A DNA stretch of 64,000 nt from a virus. The position numbers and the translations under genes were made by a program. A model generated the notes under the pieces. It was not told the origin of the DNA. It made no database searches and was given only the letters and a program-made list of their open reading frames with translations. Position 1 is the stretch's first letter; every line of letters starts with the position of its first letter. This document shows, piece by piece, positions 6,955-15,152 of the stretch. The DNA lies in the IMG/VR virus record IMGVR_UViG_3300042430_003505, positions 1-64,000 of that record. One strand, given 5' to 3'.

Positions 6955-8367
6955 TTAAGCAAATTGTGCGAGTCCACTAAAGCTAGCATCCTTTGCTCCT
7001 TCTCGTTTTGCGTACTCGTCTGGAAATTTTTCTTGAGAAGGCAGATCTGCATATACTGGAACGAAGTACCTATGAAAATTAAGAATGCCTAAGGTCCATC
7101 CCTTTCCATAAGTAGAGGCATTTTTATAAGAAAGATAGAGCTTAATCTGTTCGTTTAACATGACTTCGACCACTGTCTTATCACCTATTTTCTGAATCGC
7201 ATCATTTAGCCCAGAGTATCCCATATCAGAGAGAGCGGATACAGTATTAGCAATCGTCTTTTCTCCATGTGTTATCGCTCCCCAAAAACCCGTTCCCATA
7301 CAGTGATTCACCATTGGGCTGATTGTTTCTCGTCCCTTGTCCTTGACCATTGGATTATAAAAAGTTAATTCATACACTCTTCTAGCATGCTCATCAGTCA
7401 TCTCAAAGAACCCTTTGGCTACCATTAGAGGATCAGTTATTCCCATTGCAGCAGCGGCAGTCTTCCAAGTAGGCCATATCACTCCTCTAGACGTATGCCA
7501 TCGATTGGAAGAACTTCCGCCATTGATCACACTAACACTATTTTGTAAATGAGGATTTATTTTTAACTGATGGACAGTTCCGTTATAATTTAATTTTCCG
7601 GTCTTTGCATCAAATTCATACGGACATGGATTGGCTGCTGGACCGGTATCTCGAGTATCATCAGCAAGGCCGCCTTCTTTGATGCTATTGAACTTATACA
7701 TGTCTTCTAATATGTTTCCAGTAAGAGCAAGATTATAATCAGTTGAACCTTTAGCTGACCATAATTTTTCATAATAAGGTCTTAATAGACCAGTATCAAT
7801 GTAAACCTTAAGTTCTGGTTTCTTTGCAGCAAGAGCAGCGTCTCTTTCAGATATTAATGCCTTATTAAAGTTCAAGTCAAGCACTTCAGGGCGATTTACC
7901 CAACTTTTAGCAAAAGTATTCATCAATTCCGCATTTGAGAAATCTAATTGATCTAATCCACATAACGTCTTAAGAGCAGTCTCAGTCTCTCCATTAAAAT
8001 AGCAGGTGACTCCGTCTCCTAATGGACCAGCATTAGACTTGAGAACTCCTAATTTCTTTAGGAAGACTTGTAGTTGAGTGTTGCCTTTAAGGTTTATAAC
8101 GTTCTTACCGAGAGTTTTACCACCGGCTGCCTCTTTAAGAATTGAAATTACTCGATTTGCTGTATTCAATTCATCCTGCTTCATTGCATTTTGAATAGTC
8201 TCTTGGCCTTTATCTCGTGCCCAGTTGGTGATTTGAGCCATATCCTTGTCGGCTTGAGTCATTTGATCAGTCGGTTTGGGTACAGCGGGCTGAACTGTCT
8301 CTACTCCAGGATCTGCATCTACTTCGTTCAATCTATTCCATTCATTGAATTTTAAAAGTCTTGACAT
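6955..8367 (-). CDS. CTS protein with possible muramidase-like domain, 470 aa
   Basis: The N-terminus MSRLLKFNEWNRLNE is a CTS-like peptide with a predicted h-x-E cut after residue 15. Residues 20-120 are polar and helical; around 115-135 LGDGVTCYFNGETETALKTL resembles a peptidoglycan-binding repeat (G..G.ET..AL). Residues 280-345 (NGGSSSNRWHTSRGVIWPT..., then FFEMTDEHARRVYELTFYNPM) recall the GH108-type secretion-activator muramidases, but the catalytic Glu is not clearly placed, so the enzyme call is tentative. A late promoter precedes it. A capsid-packaged cell-wall enzyme is the inference. Confidence 0.6.
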   Translation of the reverse strand: MSRLLKFNEWNRLNEVDADPGVETVQPAVPKPTDQMTQADKDMAQITNWARDKGQETIQNAMKQDELNTANRVISILKEAAGGKTLGKNVINLKGNTQLQVFLKKLGVLKSNAGPLGDGVTCYFNGETETALKTLCGLDQLDFSNAELMNTFAKSWVNRPEVLDLNFNKALISERDAALAAKKPELKVYIDTGLLRPYYEKLWSAKGSTDYNLALTGNILEDMYKFNSIKEGGLADDTRDTGPAANPCPYEFDAKTGKLNYNGTVHQLKINPHLQNSVSVINGGSSSNRWHTSRGVIWPTWKTAAAAMGITDPLMVAKGFFEMTDEHARRVYELTFYNPMVKDKGRETISPMVNHCMGTGFWGAITHGEKTIANTVSALSDMGYSGLNDAIQKIGDKTVVEVMLNEQIKLYLSYKNASTYGKGWTLGILNFHRYFVPVYADLPSQEKFPDEYAKREGAKDASFSGLAQFA

Positions 8368-8376
8368 AATATTTCT

Positions 8377-8392
8377 TTTTTTTATTTATTTT
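8377..8392 (-). promoter_or_regulatory. T4-like late promoter
   Basis: On the minus strand AAAATAAATAAAAAAA, 25 nt before the ATG of the 470-aa CTS gene. Sequence is less exact than other boxes, but spacing fits. Confidence 0.5.
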
Positions 8393-8412
8393 GGAGTTTT
8401 TGGTCAATCTGT

Positions 8413-8428
8413 AATAAATAACTAAAAG
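8413..8428 (+). promoter_or_regulatory. T4-like late promoter
   Basis: AATAAATAACTAAAAG, 24 nt before the GTG at 8437. It supports the GTG as the true start. Confidence 0.65.
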
Positions 8429-8436
8429 AAGATTAA

Positions 8437-8871
8437 GTGTTAAAACACGTGCTTGAAAGCGAGGAGTTTTTTAATCAAGAACTCAATTGGAAAGGGATCA
8501 AATTTGTAAGGCTAGAGTCTGAGGGAAACTTAATGAATCTGGGAGTCATCTTACCTGGAGAAAGTGTTCCTAATCCTGGAATAGTCCTAACCCTTCAGGT
8601 GATTCATGATTACTTGTACCAGCCACATATCGCACTGGATGAAGATCTTCGAGGTAAAGACTTGGCAGTCAAGATATATCGTGCACTGGTCGATAGGTTA
8701 GGCCATCTCTATTCAGGAAAGGGTCGTCGTCAGAATCCAATGGTGGACAGAGTATGGGCAAAACTAAAGATGGACCCTACTGTAGATTGTGCAAGTAGCT
8801 CAATTGGAGATGCATGCTGGACACTAGACAATCCTGATGGAGAGGATATCCGAGCATTTATCGAAGGTTAA
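8437..8871 (+). CDS. late hypothetical protein, possibly GNAT-like, 144 aa
   Basis: GTG start set by the late promoter spacing. The N-terminus MLKHVLESEEFFNQEL is a weak CTS-like match. The body has the order strand-strand-helix seen in acetyltransferases: PHIALDEDLRGKDLAVKIYRALVDRLG followed by NPMVDRVWAKL, but no clean acetyl-CoA (Q/RxxGxG/A) signature. The call is weak. It overlaps the convergent gene downstream by 14 bp. Confidence 0.55.
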   Translation: MLKHVLESEEFFNQELNWKGIKFVRLESEGNLMNLGVILPGESVPNPGIVLTLQVIHDYLYQPHIALDEDLRGKDLAVKIYRALVDRLGHLYSGKGRRQNPMVDRVWAKLKMDPTVDCASSSIGDACWTLDNPDGEDIRAFIEG

Positions 8872-10075
8872 ATCGGCTCCATTCTGAAAAACTTAAGACT
8901 TGATTTAAGCTCTCGCTAACCTGTCGAGAATCAACAAATATGTTTGCTGCGTCTTCTCTATTGATGATGAACGATGTGTCCCAGCCGCCAGTTCGTACGT
9001 ATGGAAACTCACTCGCTCTTGAATCAATCGCGATATCTGTCACGGTGCCTATGTTTACGAGCCAATCGCCGCTTCCCATCTCCTTGGCTAAAGTCACTTT
9101 ATCTCCCTTCTTGATCACTCTGTCAATCTGTATCGGAGTATTGAATACTGGCTTTTCCAACCAGTGCAACCATTTCTTACCGAGCTTGATCGCGATCTCG
9201 TTGCCAGTAGCTCCCTTTATTTGTCGTGATTGAACAATTGGCATGGCGCCCCAAGTATTAAACTTTTCGTTTCTTTCAAGCAACCAAACCTTGTCTGGAG
9301 TGACGTTCATCTGTCTTGGCACCGTCTCAAGACTAAATGAAGACTCTCGATTTGGATCAGGAATCAATTGAAAGGTCTCCTGTTGAGAGACTGTTGATTT
9401 ATTAATAAATTCATCCAACTGATCTCTAGAATCTCCTGAACTAATGTTTAGGTGGATAATCGAGATGCCTGCTGGAGTAAGGATTACTGAGTGACGTTTT
9501 TCTAGTTCTTCCTTTGAGTCAAGCTTAATTGAAAAGACTCTAGAGATCTTGGCAAGTTCGGCTTCCCTGTCCGCTAACATGTGTTCGATTGACTTATTGA
9601 TTAGGTATGCCTTTTCAGAAGGCTTATTACCATCCACATCATATAGTTTAATTGTAGAGACTTGTGAGCCTATCGTAAAGATCCAAAAACAGGTACCAGT
9701 ACGAAGCACTTCTTTTCCAGTAGATTTATCGGTCCTTTCGTATACTCTAAAGACTGGCAAAGCTTCTTTACCACTGGTCAGAGTCACCTTAGGTCGACCC
9801 AATCTAATGATACCAATGTAACCCGGCTTGATATCAGTATCGCTAAACACTTGACTCTTATCTGGATCAGCGATATTAGATAGTGCCTCTCTAAAAAACT
9901 GTTGGGTTTGTGAGATGTCAGAGCTAGTAGCTTCTACTTTTTCTCCCTTAGTATTAATAAAACCAATTACCTCCAGCTTAGCGAGCCTAGTGTTAGCTCT
10001 CTCTAAGTAGTGTTCTCCGCCCTCTCTCTTTAGAGTTATTGCCTCGTTTATGAAACTTTGAAAGTCCTTTATCAA
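8858..10075 (-). CDS. CTS protein of unknown function, 405 aa
   Basis: N-terminus MIKDFQSFINE then Ala: an almost ideal CTS with h-x-E cut after residue 11. The body is mixed alpha/beta with several predicted strands (YIGIIRLGRPKVTL, LPVFRVYERT, GTCFWIFTIG) and a stretch WLVNIGTVTDIAI. The extreme C-terminus VLSFSEWSRFN again resembles the CTS core. No enzyme motif recognised. Late promoter 10087-10102 lies upstream, back to back with the one for the next gene. Confidence 0.65.
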   Translation of the reverse strand: MIKDFQSFINEAITLKREGGEHYLERANTRLAKLEVIGFINTKGEKVEATSSDISQTQQFFREALSNIADPDKSQVFSDTDIKPGYIGIIRLGRPKVTLTSGKEALPVFRVYERTDKSTGKEVLRTGTCFWIFTIGSQVSTIKLYDVDGNKPSEKAYLINKSIEHMLADREAELAKISRVFSIKLDSKEELEKRHSVILTPAGISIIHLNISSGDSRDQLDEFINKSTVSQQETFQLIPDPNRESSFSLETVPRQMNVTPDKVWLLERNEKFNTWGAMPIVQSRQIKGATGNEIAIKLGKKWLHWLEKPVFNTPIQIDRVIKKGDKVTLAKEMGSGDWLVNIGTVTDIAIDSRASEFPYVRTGGWDTSFIINREDAANIFVDSRQVSESLNQVLSFSEWSRFNLR

Positions 10076-10086
10076 AATAGAGAATA

Positions 10087-10118
10087 ATTTTAATTATTTA
10101 TCGAATAAATAATAAAAA
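10087..10118. promoter_or_regulatory. back-to-back divergent late promoters
   Basis: Minus-strand box GATAAATAATTAAAAT (10087-10102) abuts plus-strand box GAATAAATAATAAAAA (10103-10118), making a near-palindrome TTATTTATCGAATAAATAA. Start codons of both flanking CTS genes lie 26-27 nt from their boxes. Transcription in both directions from adjoining sites would need the two complexes to exclude each other. Confidence 0.75.
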
Positions 10119-10128
10119 ACTTCATACA

Positions 10129-11508
10129 ATGTCTAATCGAGATGTTTATTGTTCGCCTACATTTGAATCGTTTGCGATATTTGAAGACTCTAATCTAAGT
10201 CAATTAGGTCTTCCTAAAGATATGATCAGAAAGATCCACACTAAAGAGGAGCACTATACCGAAAAGTATCCTCAAATGGGTCATACATATAAGTCAAGGT
10301 CAGCTGTTCCGATGCCATATAAATATTTTATCCCATCTCCAGACATTGAGATTCCAGAACCAATTAAGTTAAGAGGTCGTAAGTCTAATCGCAGTCCATT
10401 CCAGGACAAGGAGGTTAGGAGTGAATATACTGATTTCGCATGGTATCTACAGTCCATTCCTTTTGGAGAGATCAGGATCTTTGTAGTAAATAAAGAGATT
10501 GATTTTTTTATGTTTCTATATCATAAACAAGCAAGTAAAGGTGCTACTGGAGAACAGTATGCAGTAATGGCTTGGGACCCAGAGAGAAAGAAGGTGGTTG
10601 ATTATGGATACTCTGAATTGACAACTAGTGGAGTTGATCGCGAGCAACTAAGAGGGGTTCACGATACTAAAGGAGGAAACACTAACGGTAAGATCCAAGA
10701 GTTTGTTAGAGCTATGACTCGACAAGGAGGAAAAAAATACGCTCCTTCTCTAGAGAAACCTCTATATGTTTATGCTCTACCGGTTTCTCCAAATTACGAA
10801 CCTCGAGTTACTAGAGAAGCTAGAACTGCAGCAAAAGGAGAGACGTTATCTACTGATTTCTTAAGGGTGTTTGCATCAAAATTTGCAAAGTTAGTATCAC
10901 GTGCAAATCCAAACATTCAAGAAAAACTTATAAATCAAATAGATGACATGACCTCTTCATATGGATCGAAGATTGAATTTGGTGAGGTCGCATCAGCATT
11001 AGGATCAAACCCAGGTAGTACTCAAACTTGGTTATATACAAAGTTTAGAGATTTTAGAAAAGAACTTTTTGAAGAGGGCCGAGGCCGAACTCAAGGAGCA
11101 CCTAGTGCATATACCAAGACTTCAGGATTTGAATTAGAAAAAGAATCAACTGAAGCAAACTCGATTGGGGTACCGACATATGGTACTAGATATCAGGTGA
11201 CCAAGAAAAAATTTAGTCCAGACGAAGAGTCAGTGGATGCTGAGACTGGTTACAGAGAGGCTCAGCCTGAAAAATACAAGAGAGAGTTACCAATAGCTGG
11301 TGAATACGCTTCTATTCCGAGTATTATTGCTGCTCACACACTAGACGGAGCGATCGATAAGTTCGCAGCATTCCTAGTGACTGGAAAGATTAAGACTCCA
11401 GAAATAAGCATTGCTGGAGCCCTAGGCATCACTATGGATGATACGGATGATGAGTTCAAAAGGACATCATCGGCTAAAGGAAAAGCTTCAGGAAACTGGT
11501 TATTTTAA
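10129..11508 (+). CDS. late protein with degenerate CTS, 459 aa
   Basis: The N-terminus contains PTFESFAIFED, a degenerate CTS-like segment starting about residue 9. The body is basic and mixed alpha/beta (EIRIFVVNKEIDFFMFLYHK, YAVMAWDPERKKVVDYGYSEL). The C-terminal part has a long helix EYASIPSIIAAHTLDGAIDKFAAFLVTG. No domain recognised. It is followed after 2 nt by a lysozyme-like CTS gene and is expressed from the same late promoter, so both may be packaged together. Confidence 0.6.
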   Translation: MSNRDVYCSPTFESFAIFEDSNLSQLGLPKDMIRKIHTKEEHYTEKYPQMGHTYKSRSAVPMPYKYFIPSPDIEIPEPIKLRGRKSNRSPFQDKEVRSEYTDFAWYLQSIPFGEIRIFVVNKEIDFFMFLYHKQASKGATGEQYAVMAWDPERKKVVDYGYSELTTSGVDREQLRGVHDTKGGNTNGKIQEFVRAMTRQGGKKYAPSLEKPLYVYALPVSPNYEPRVTREARTAAKGETLSTDFLRVFASKFAKLVSRANPNIQEKLINQIDDMTSSYGSKIEFGEVASALGSNPGSTQTWLYTKFRDFRKELFEEGRGRTQGAPSAYTKTSGFELEKESTEANSIGVPTYGTRYQVTKKKFSPDEESVDAETGYREAQPEKYKRELPIAGEYASIPSIIAAHTLDGAIDKFAAFLVTGKIKTPEISIAGALGITMDDTDDEFKRTSSAKGKASGNWLF

Positions 11509-11510
11509 TC

Positions 11511-12128
11511 ATGAAACATATTCTTAACTTACAAAATTGGCGTAAACTTAATGAAGGAGTTGAGTCTACTGAGAGCATGACTGCTGCTGATATCACGGTA
11601 GATGAGCTTAAAAAAGCTAGTTCTGTCGTAAGTGGATTGGTACAGAGAGGATTTGCTAAAAATGAAGCAATTGCATTGGCCGGAAACATGTCAGTAGAAT
11701 CTAGATTTAAGACTGATGCGACTGATGGTCGGGCAGTTGGACTATGTCAATGGCAAGGAGATCGACTAAAGGCTCTAAAAGCATATGCCAAATCTAAAGG
11801 TTTAGATCATACCTCAATGTCAATACAATTAGACTTTATTAAGTATGAGATGAAAGATTACTACTTGCCGTATGTTCAGGGAGTTCCGAAAGATCTAGTA
11901 TACATTAATTCTGGGACAACATCTGCTCCGAAATATATTAAGACTAGAAAGGAACTTACTAAGACTAGTGCTGAATCTAGAAATTTTGAAAATGGAATAA
12001 AAGGAAAGACTACTGTATCTGATTTAACTGGATCATTGTGTGATAAAGTATTTAGACCAACTGCTTCCCTTTCTCATCGAGACAGAAGAATCGCAAATGC
12101 TTTGAAGATAAGTAAGACAGTCGGCTAG
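11511..12128 (+). CDS. CTS protein with phage tail lysozyme-like domain, 205 aa
   Basis: MKHILNLQNWRKLNE is a CTS with an h-x-E cut after residue 15. Residues about 35-130 match the phage tail lysozyme family: VVSGLVQRGFAKNEAIALAGNM then SVESRF (catalytic Glu in the family), GRAVGLCQWQGDR, and QLDFIKYEM. This family cleaves the glycan strands of peptidoglycan and is normally fused to tail tip proteins. Here it is a stand-alone enzyme carrying a capsid-targeting-like peptide. Its stop overlaps the end of the convergent gene. Confidence 0.78.
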   Translation: MKHILNLQNWRKLNEGVESTESMTAADITVDELKKASSVVSGLVQRGFAKNEAIALAGNMSVESRFKTDATDGRAVGLCQWQGDRLKALKAYAKSKGLDHTSMSIQLDFIKYEMKDYYLPYVQGVPKDLVYINSGTTSAPKYIKTRKELTKTSAESRNFENGIKGKTTVSDLTGSLCDKVFRPTASLSHRDRRIANALKISKTVG

Positions 12129-12616
12129 TCAACGTCTTCGATAAAGATTCCGTTTTGAGCTCTATAATCAAGTTCAGCAGAATACATCTTATTTGAAAAG
12201 CTGTCTCCCATGTTTCTCTCGGCATTGTATGTGATACATGCTTTTAACCAGGCATCACTCATCTTAGACATCGGTACCCAAGTCAACGGCTGACGTCCAT
12301 CTTTACCTCGACCTCCTCTGTGAAAATGCTCACGAATCACCTCAAACGGAGCGTCCTCATATACAGTAAGCTCAGTGTAGGCTAATGGATCCTTCCATGT
12401 TTTACCAATCAGTCCTAATAAGAACTTCTTTACTTTTATCATGGGTGACAGTTCAGTTGAGTGAACGTTTCTTCTTAAATACTCGTGACCGCCATCAACC
12501 ATGTATTCAAGACCGTTCTTGTCAACATATGTCACGTAATCGTGACGATGCATTGATTTAAGTATTGTGCCGTCTGGCGTCATGATTCTATTCAAGATTA
12601 TTCTAGGGTCTTCCAT
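12125..12616 (-). CDS. conserved phage protein of unknown function, 163 aa
   Basis: Contains a recurring phage signature: RIMTPDGTILKSMHRHDYVTY followed by KNGLEYMVDGGHEYLRR near the N-terminus. I recall this protein as widespread in T4-like phages without known function. The His/Asp-rich HRHDY segment could bind metal. It is the last of a three-gene minus-strand operon (with 12618 and 12815) driven from about 13311-13327. Confidence 0.65.
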   Translation of the reverse strand: MEDPRIILNRIMTPDGTILKSMHRHDYVTYVDKNGLEYMVDGGHEYLRRNVHSTELSPMIKVKKFLLGLIGKTWKDPLAYTELTVYEDAPFEVIREHFHRGGRGKDGRQPLTWVPMSKMSDAWLKACITYNAERNMGDSFSNKMYSAELDYRAQNGIFIEDVD

Positions 12617-12617
12617 T

Positions 12618-12818
12618 TTAATTTATTTTTATTTTATATCTTATCTCAACATCCTGCTTAGTACCTATCTCCACCTTACCTAGTGAAAACTCATAAGCAT
12701 CTTCATGTAACACCATGTACATGTCTTTAAATCCTGTCTTGATCACGTGGATCAATTCGGGTTCATCGACTAACTGAAAGCACTGAGCTGTGCTCTTGAT
12801 CTCTTTCCAATCCATCAT
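12618..12818 (-). CDS. hypothetical protein, 66 aa
   Basis: Small acidic-basic protein, beta-rich (MYMVLHEDAYEFSLGKVEIG, DVEIRYKIKIN). Not recognised. Its start overlaps the stop of the upstream zinc-ribbon gene by 4 bp, indicating translational coupling. Confidence 0.55.
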   Translation of the reverse strand: MMDWKEIKSTAQCFQLVDEPELIHVIKTGFKDMYMVLHEDAYEFSLGKVEIGTKQDVEIRYKIKIN

Positions 12819-13207
12819 TTTTCTATTATAGTTGCATGTAAAACATATTCTGAATTCTTGGTCTTAAAGTGCACTTTGCGATGACCTTTAGTCTTCTTGT
12901 CCTCCAAGATCTCAACGATCTCAGTGGTCATCCATCGATAACTTGAAACAGATTCCTCCATAGCTTTGATCGTGTGTGGATCTAAGCACAAGCTAAATCC
13001 TACTTGCGGGTCCTGATGAACCGCCTTGCCGAAGCCTTCTTCAGTCCATTCGATCCATACTATCTTATTACCAACATTGCTTCGCCCATCGCCTATCCTC
13101 TTAAGGAATATTGGATAGTTACAAATATCACACTTATTACAGACAGTATCGTGTAACTTTTGGCGATGTTCTGTTACCTTTTCACAAGACGTACAGTATA
13201 TTTTCAT
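12815..13207 (-). CDS. zinc-ribbon protein, 130 aa
   Basis: The N-terminal 30 residues form a probable zinc ribbon (CTSC at 5-8, later CNKCDIC). The remainder is beta-rich with FKTKNSEYVLHATI at the C-terminus. The function is unknown; a nucleic-acid contact is possible. It is the first gene of a small early operon, preceded by a leader of about 100 nt that contains a terminator hairpin of the gene upstream. Confidence 0.6.
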   Translation of the reverse strand: MKIYCTSCEKVTEHRQKLHDTVCNKCDICNYPIFLKRIGDGRSNVGNKIVWIEWTEEGFGKAVHQDPQVGFSLCLDPHTIKAMEESVSSYRWMTTEIVEILEDKKTKGHRKVHFKTKNSEYVLHATIIEK

Positions 13208-13243
13208 AGTTATCAGTTATTAATGTGATCCTCGCTTTGCCCG

Positions 13244-13269
13244 AAAAAGAGCTTGCGATTAACAAGCTC
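13244..13269 (-). terminator. terminator of the minus-strand HAD gene, in the leader of the next operon
   Basis: On the minus strand the stem is GAGCTTG/CAAGCTC with a 7-nt loop, followed by TTTTT. Since the early promoter for 13207 lies upstream of it (13311-13327), transcripts from that promoter must read through it or be attenuated by it. Confidence 0.65.
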
Positions 13270-13310
13270 TCGTCGGTATATTGGCGACTGTCAAGGCAGT
13301 CGGAGGTTGC

Positions 13311-13327
13311 TTAGTTATTATACTATT
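13311..13327 (-). promoter_or_regulatory. early-type promoter (AGTATAATAACTA)
   Basis: Minus-strand AATAGTATAATAACTAA. It would produce a leader of roughly 100 nt ahead of the zinc-ribbon gene, with two hairpins (GACTG/CAGTC and the terminator-like GAGCTTG stem), an arrangement suggestive of attenuation. Confidence 0.5.
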
Positions 13328-13694
13328 ATTCTCTAAAAGATAAAATCTTTTTTGTATATTCTATCAAGTCTGACCAGATTCCTCTGAACGTGACTGCTCG
13401 AACCTTTCGATTATCGATCCAAATATATTCTTCCCCGTCCTTGATCCTGGGCTTGTCCATTACTAGCGAATGATATTGAAAACCTTCACGACGAAGCCAT
13501 AATTCAGTAACTGCACGATCCTTAGACTCTCGAGCAGTAAAGAAGTGAACTTGTGCGCCAGCTTCATACCAAGCATTGCATCTTTCAAGAGCACCTTCAA
13601 TAGGGTTAGCTAAAAAATATAGGTGAGAGTCCTCGTTCTTGATATCTTCGCATATCGTACCATCGATATCAATTAGCAGTATGTACTTCTTCAT
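13326..13694 (-). CDS. HAD-superfamily phosphatase-like protein, 122 aa
   Basis: Motif I DIDGTICED at residues 9-17, motif II-like FFTARES around 51-57, and a C-terminal WIDNRKVRAV in place of motif IV. The order fits the phage 5'(3')-deoxyribonucleotidase-like or polynucleotide-phosphatase-like HADs of minimal size. The stop codon lies at the -10 region of the next operon, and the start overlaps the lipoprotein gene upstream. Confidence 0.75.
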   Translation of the reverse strand: MKKYILLIDIDGTICEDIKNEDSHLYFLANPIEGALERCNAWYEAGAQVHFFTARESKDRAVTELWLRREGFQYHSLVMDKPRIKDGEEYIWIDNRKVRAVTFRGIWSDLIEYTKKILSFRE

Positions 13695-13932
13695 TAGTTA
13701 AGTGTATTGGGCTTTTGCAGTCACCTTTATGGGATCCCCAGCGATTACCTCCAATTCCTACTACTATATACTCACAGCCGTCTAGTGTATAGATCTCATA
13801 TTGTCGAGTATAGTCGTGAGAAGATTTTTCTAGGGTCTTAATAGGCAGGCGTCGGTGAGCATCTTTTTCTTTTTTAGAATCACATGAATGGACTCCAAAA
13901 AGGACTGCACTAAATATGATTATCCTCTTCAT
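13669..13932 (-). CDS. small lipoprotein, 87 aa
   Basis: Start set at the second ATG (MKRIIIFSAVLFGVHSC), which gives a proper type II signal peptide with lipobox VHSC; the upstream ATG would place five extra polar residues before it. After the lipid-bearing Cys comes DSKKEKD, the charged stretch typical of surface-exported Bacteroidota lipoproteins. The rest has YEIYTLDGCEYIVVGIGGN and HKGDCKSPIH with paired Cys, resembling a small Bacteroides-type domain family (DUF4884-like in my recollection). Possibly alters the infected cell surface. Confidence 0.65.
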   Translation of the reverse strand: MKRIIIFSAVLFGVHSCDSKKEKDAHRRLPIKTLEKSSHDYTRQYEIYTLDGCEYIVVGIGGNRWGSHKGDCKSPIHLTNEEVHTAN

Positions 13933-13947
13933 ACTGGTCTTATACAA

Positions 13948-14238
13948 TCAGTTAGAACTAAGGTTTTTATAAAAGTCCTTGCCTGAGCCCTCAATATAGT
14001 GTACTGCCATTCCAGTAGGAGTATGTAGCTCAATAAACATTGGCTTGCCAGTATAGGTACAAAACTCAGTAATGTTGTCAAGATTAGTAAGTTCAATCAA
14101 GAAGTTTCGGTTTTCTCCGAGTATCTTGATTGAGGCATCAGTAAGATCAAGCTCGTCCGATATCGTGATCTTAATGCAGCCGATGTCAGTGACAATCGCC
14201 TTAAAATCATTGAGTTCGGGTTTGGTGTGTTTTTCCAC
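13948..14238 (-). CDS. hypothetical protein, 96 aa
   Basis: GTG start. Beta-rich small protein (FKAIVTDIGCIKITI, FLIELTNLDNITEF, PMFIELHTPTGMAVHYIEG). Not recognised. It is the first gene of the lipoprotein/HAD group on the minus strand. Confidence 0.5.
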   Translation of the reverse strand: MEKHTKPELNDFKAIVTDIGCIKITISDELDLTDASIKILGENRNFLIELTNLDNITEFCTYTGKPMFIELHTPTGMAVHYIEGSGKDFYKNLSSN

Positions 14239-14298
14239 TCTAAGGTAGATTTTTTATTATTTATGCTAAATATACTCTAAAAGTAAAGAGTATTAAAA

Positions 14299-14314
14299 GA
14301 TAAATAACTAAAAA
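14299..14314 (+). promoter_or_regulatory. T4-like late promoter
   Basis: GATAAATAACTAAAAA, 28 nt before the ATG at 14327. Confidence 0.75.
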
Positions 14315-14326
14315 TAACTAAATAGT

Positions 14327-15148
14327 ATGTCGTTTATCAATTGGGGTCATGAAAGCCCAGAACAGAAGAAGATACGCAGGAGGTTTGAGGAAGAACAGGC
14401 GATCTTTGAACAGAGAGCCGCTGCTGTTTCTGCGGCCGCTGCAGCTGCCGCTGGAAGTTCAATTAAACCTGGAATAAGCGTGCCAGCATACTGTGGAGGA
14501 GAAAAAATAGTACTTGACTTTGTAGCTATTGATTTTGATCTCTTAACAAGTAAAAAGTTTAAATTAACTGATTCTGACCTTGATAACTATGATAACTTAC
14601 AAGAGGACTTAGATACTCAGTTTAGGGCGGACCGTAATCAATACCTTAAGCGGCAGAATGCAAATAGATTCTTCCAAGAGGTAGGGCGAGTAAGCTCGAT
14701 CCAGCCAGAACTCCCATTGCCTACTCCAACTATCTATCATAAAGGTTTGACAATGACTTCTCCTTTTACTCGACGTCTTCCGGTGACAGAGTATCCGGAA
14801 TGGACCGAACTCAAAGGGGATCCTGAATCAAGCGCTTCTCAAAAGATGCCCAACGTAGAGTACATAAATTACCTAGAAGAGGTTGAACTGATCTTGGATC
14901 TGCCTTCTAGTGGATCACCGGGTGATGCGGTTTGGTGTATCGAAGATTCGACTTTTTATGCATGGGATCAGGGGGCTGGAGAGTTTTCAGCAGAGTTTCA
15001 TGAGCTGTGGCTCGAGCCGATTCGTCAGGCACAAAACTCTACTCGTGACTCGGCAGCGAAAAGCAAATTTGAGTTGATTCTCGCGTCTCGACCTTTCATG
15101 GCTGCCGCCAAGTATCTATTGGATTATAAACTAAAAAATAAATTTTAA
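14327..15148 (+). CDS. MSFINWG-family modular protein, 273 aa
   Basis: Module residues 1-48: MSFINWGHESPEQ, a charged helix RRRFEEEQAIFEQ, and an Ala-rich run. The C-terminal domain (about 50-273) is alpha/beta and differs from the other three members: VLDFVAIDFDLLTSKKF, later PVTEYPEWTELKGDPESS, and WCIEDSTFYAWDQGAGEFSAEFHELW. No known fold recognised. Third of the four members; it heads an operon with a small helical protein and an HExxH protein. Confidence 0.7.
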   Translation: MSFINWGHESPEQKKIRRRFEEEQAIFEQRAAAVSAAAAAAAGSSIKPGISVPAYCGGEKIVLDFVAIDFDLLTSKKFKLTDSDLDNYDNLQEDLDTQFRADRNQYLKRQNANRFFQEVGRVSSIQPELPLPTPTIYHKGLTMTSPFTRRLPVTEYPEWTELKGDPESSASQKMPNVEYINYLEEVELILDLPSSGSPGDAVWCIEDSTFYAWDQGAGEFSAEFHELWLEPIRQAQNSTRDSAAKSKFELILASRPFMAAAKYLLDYKLKNKF

Positions 15149-15152
15149 ACTT

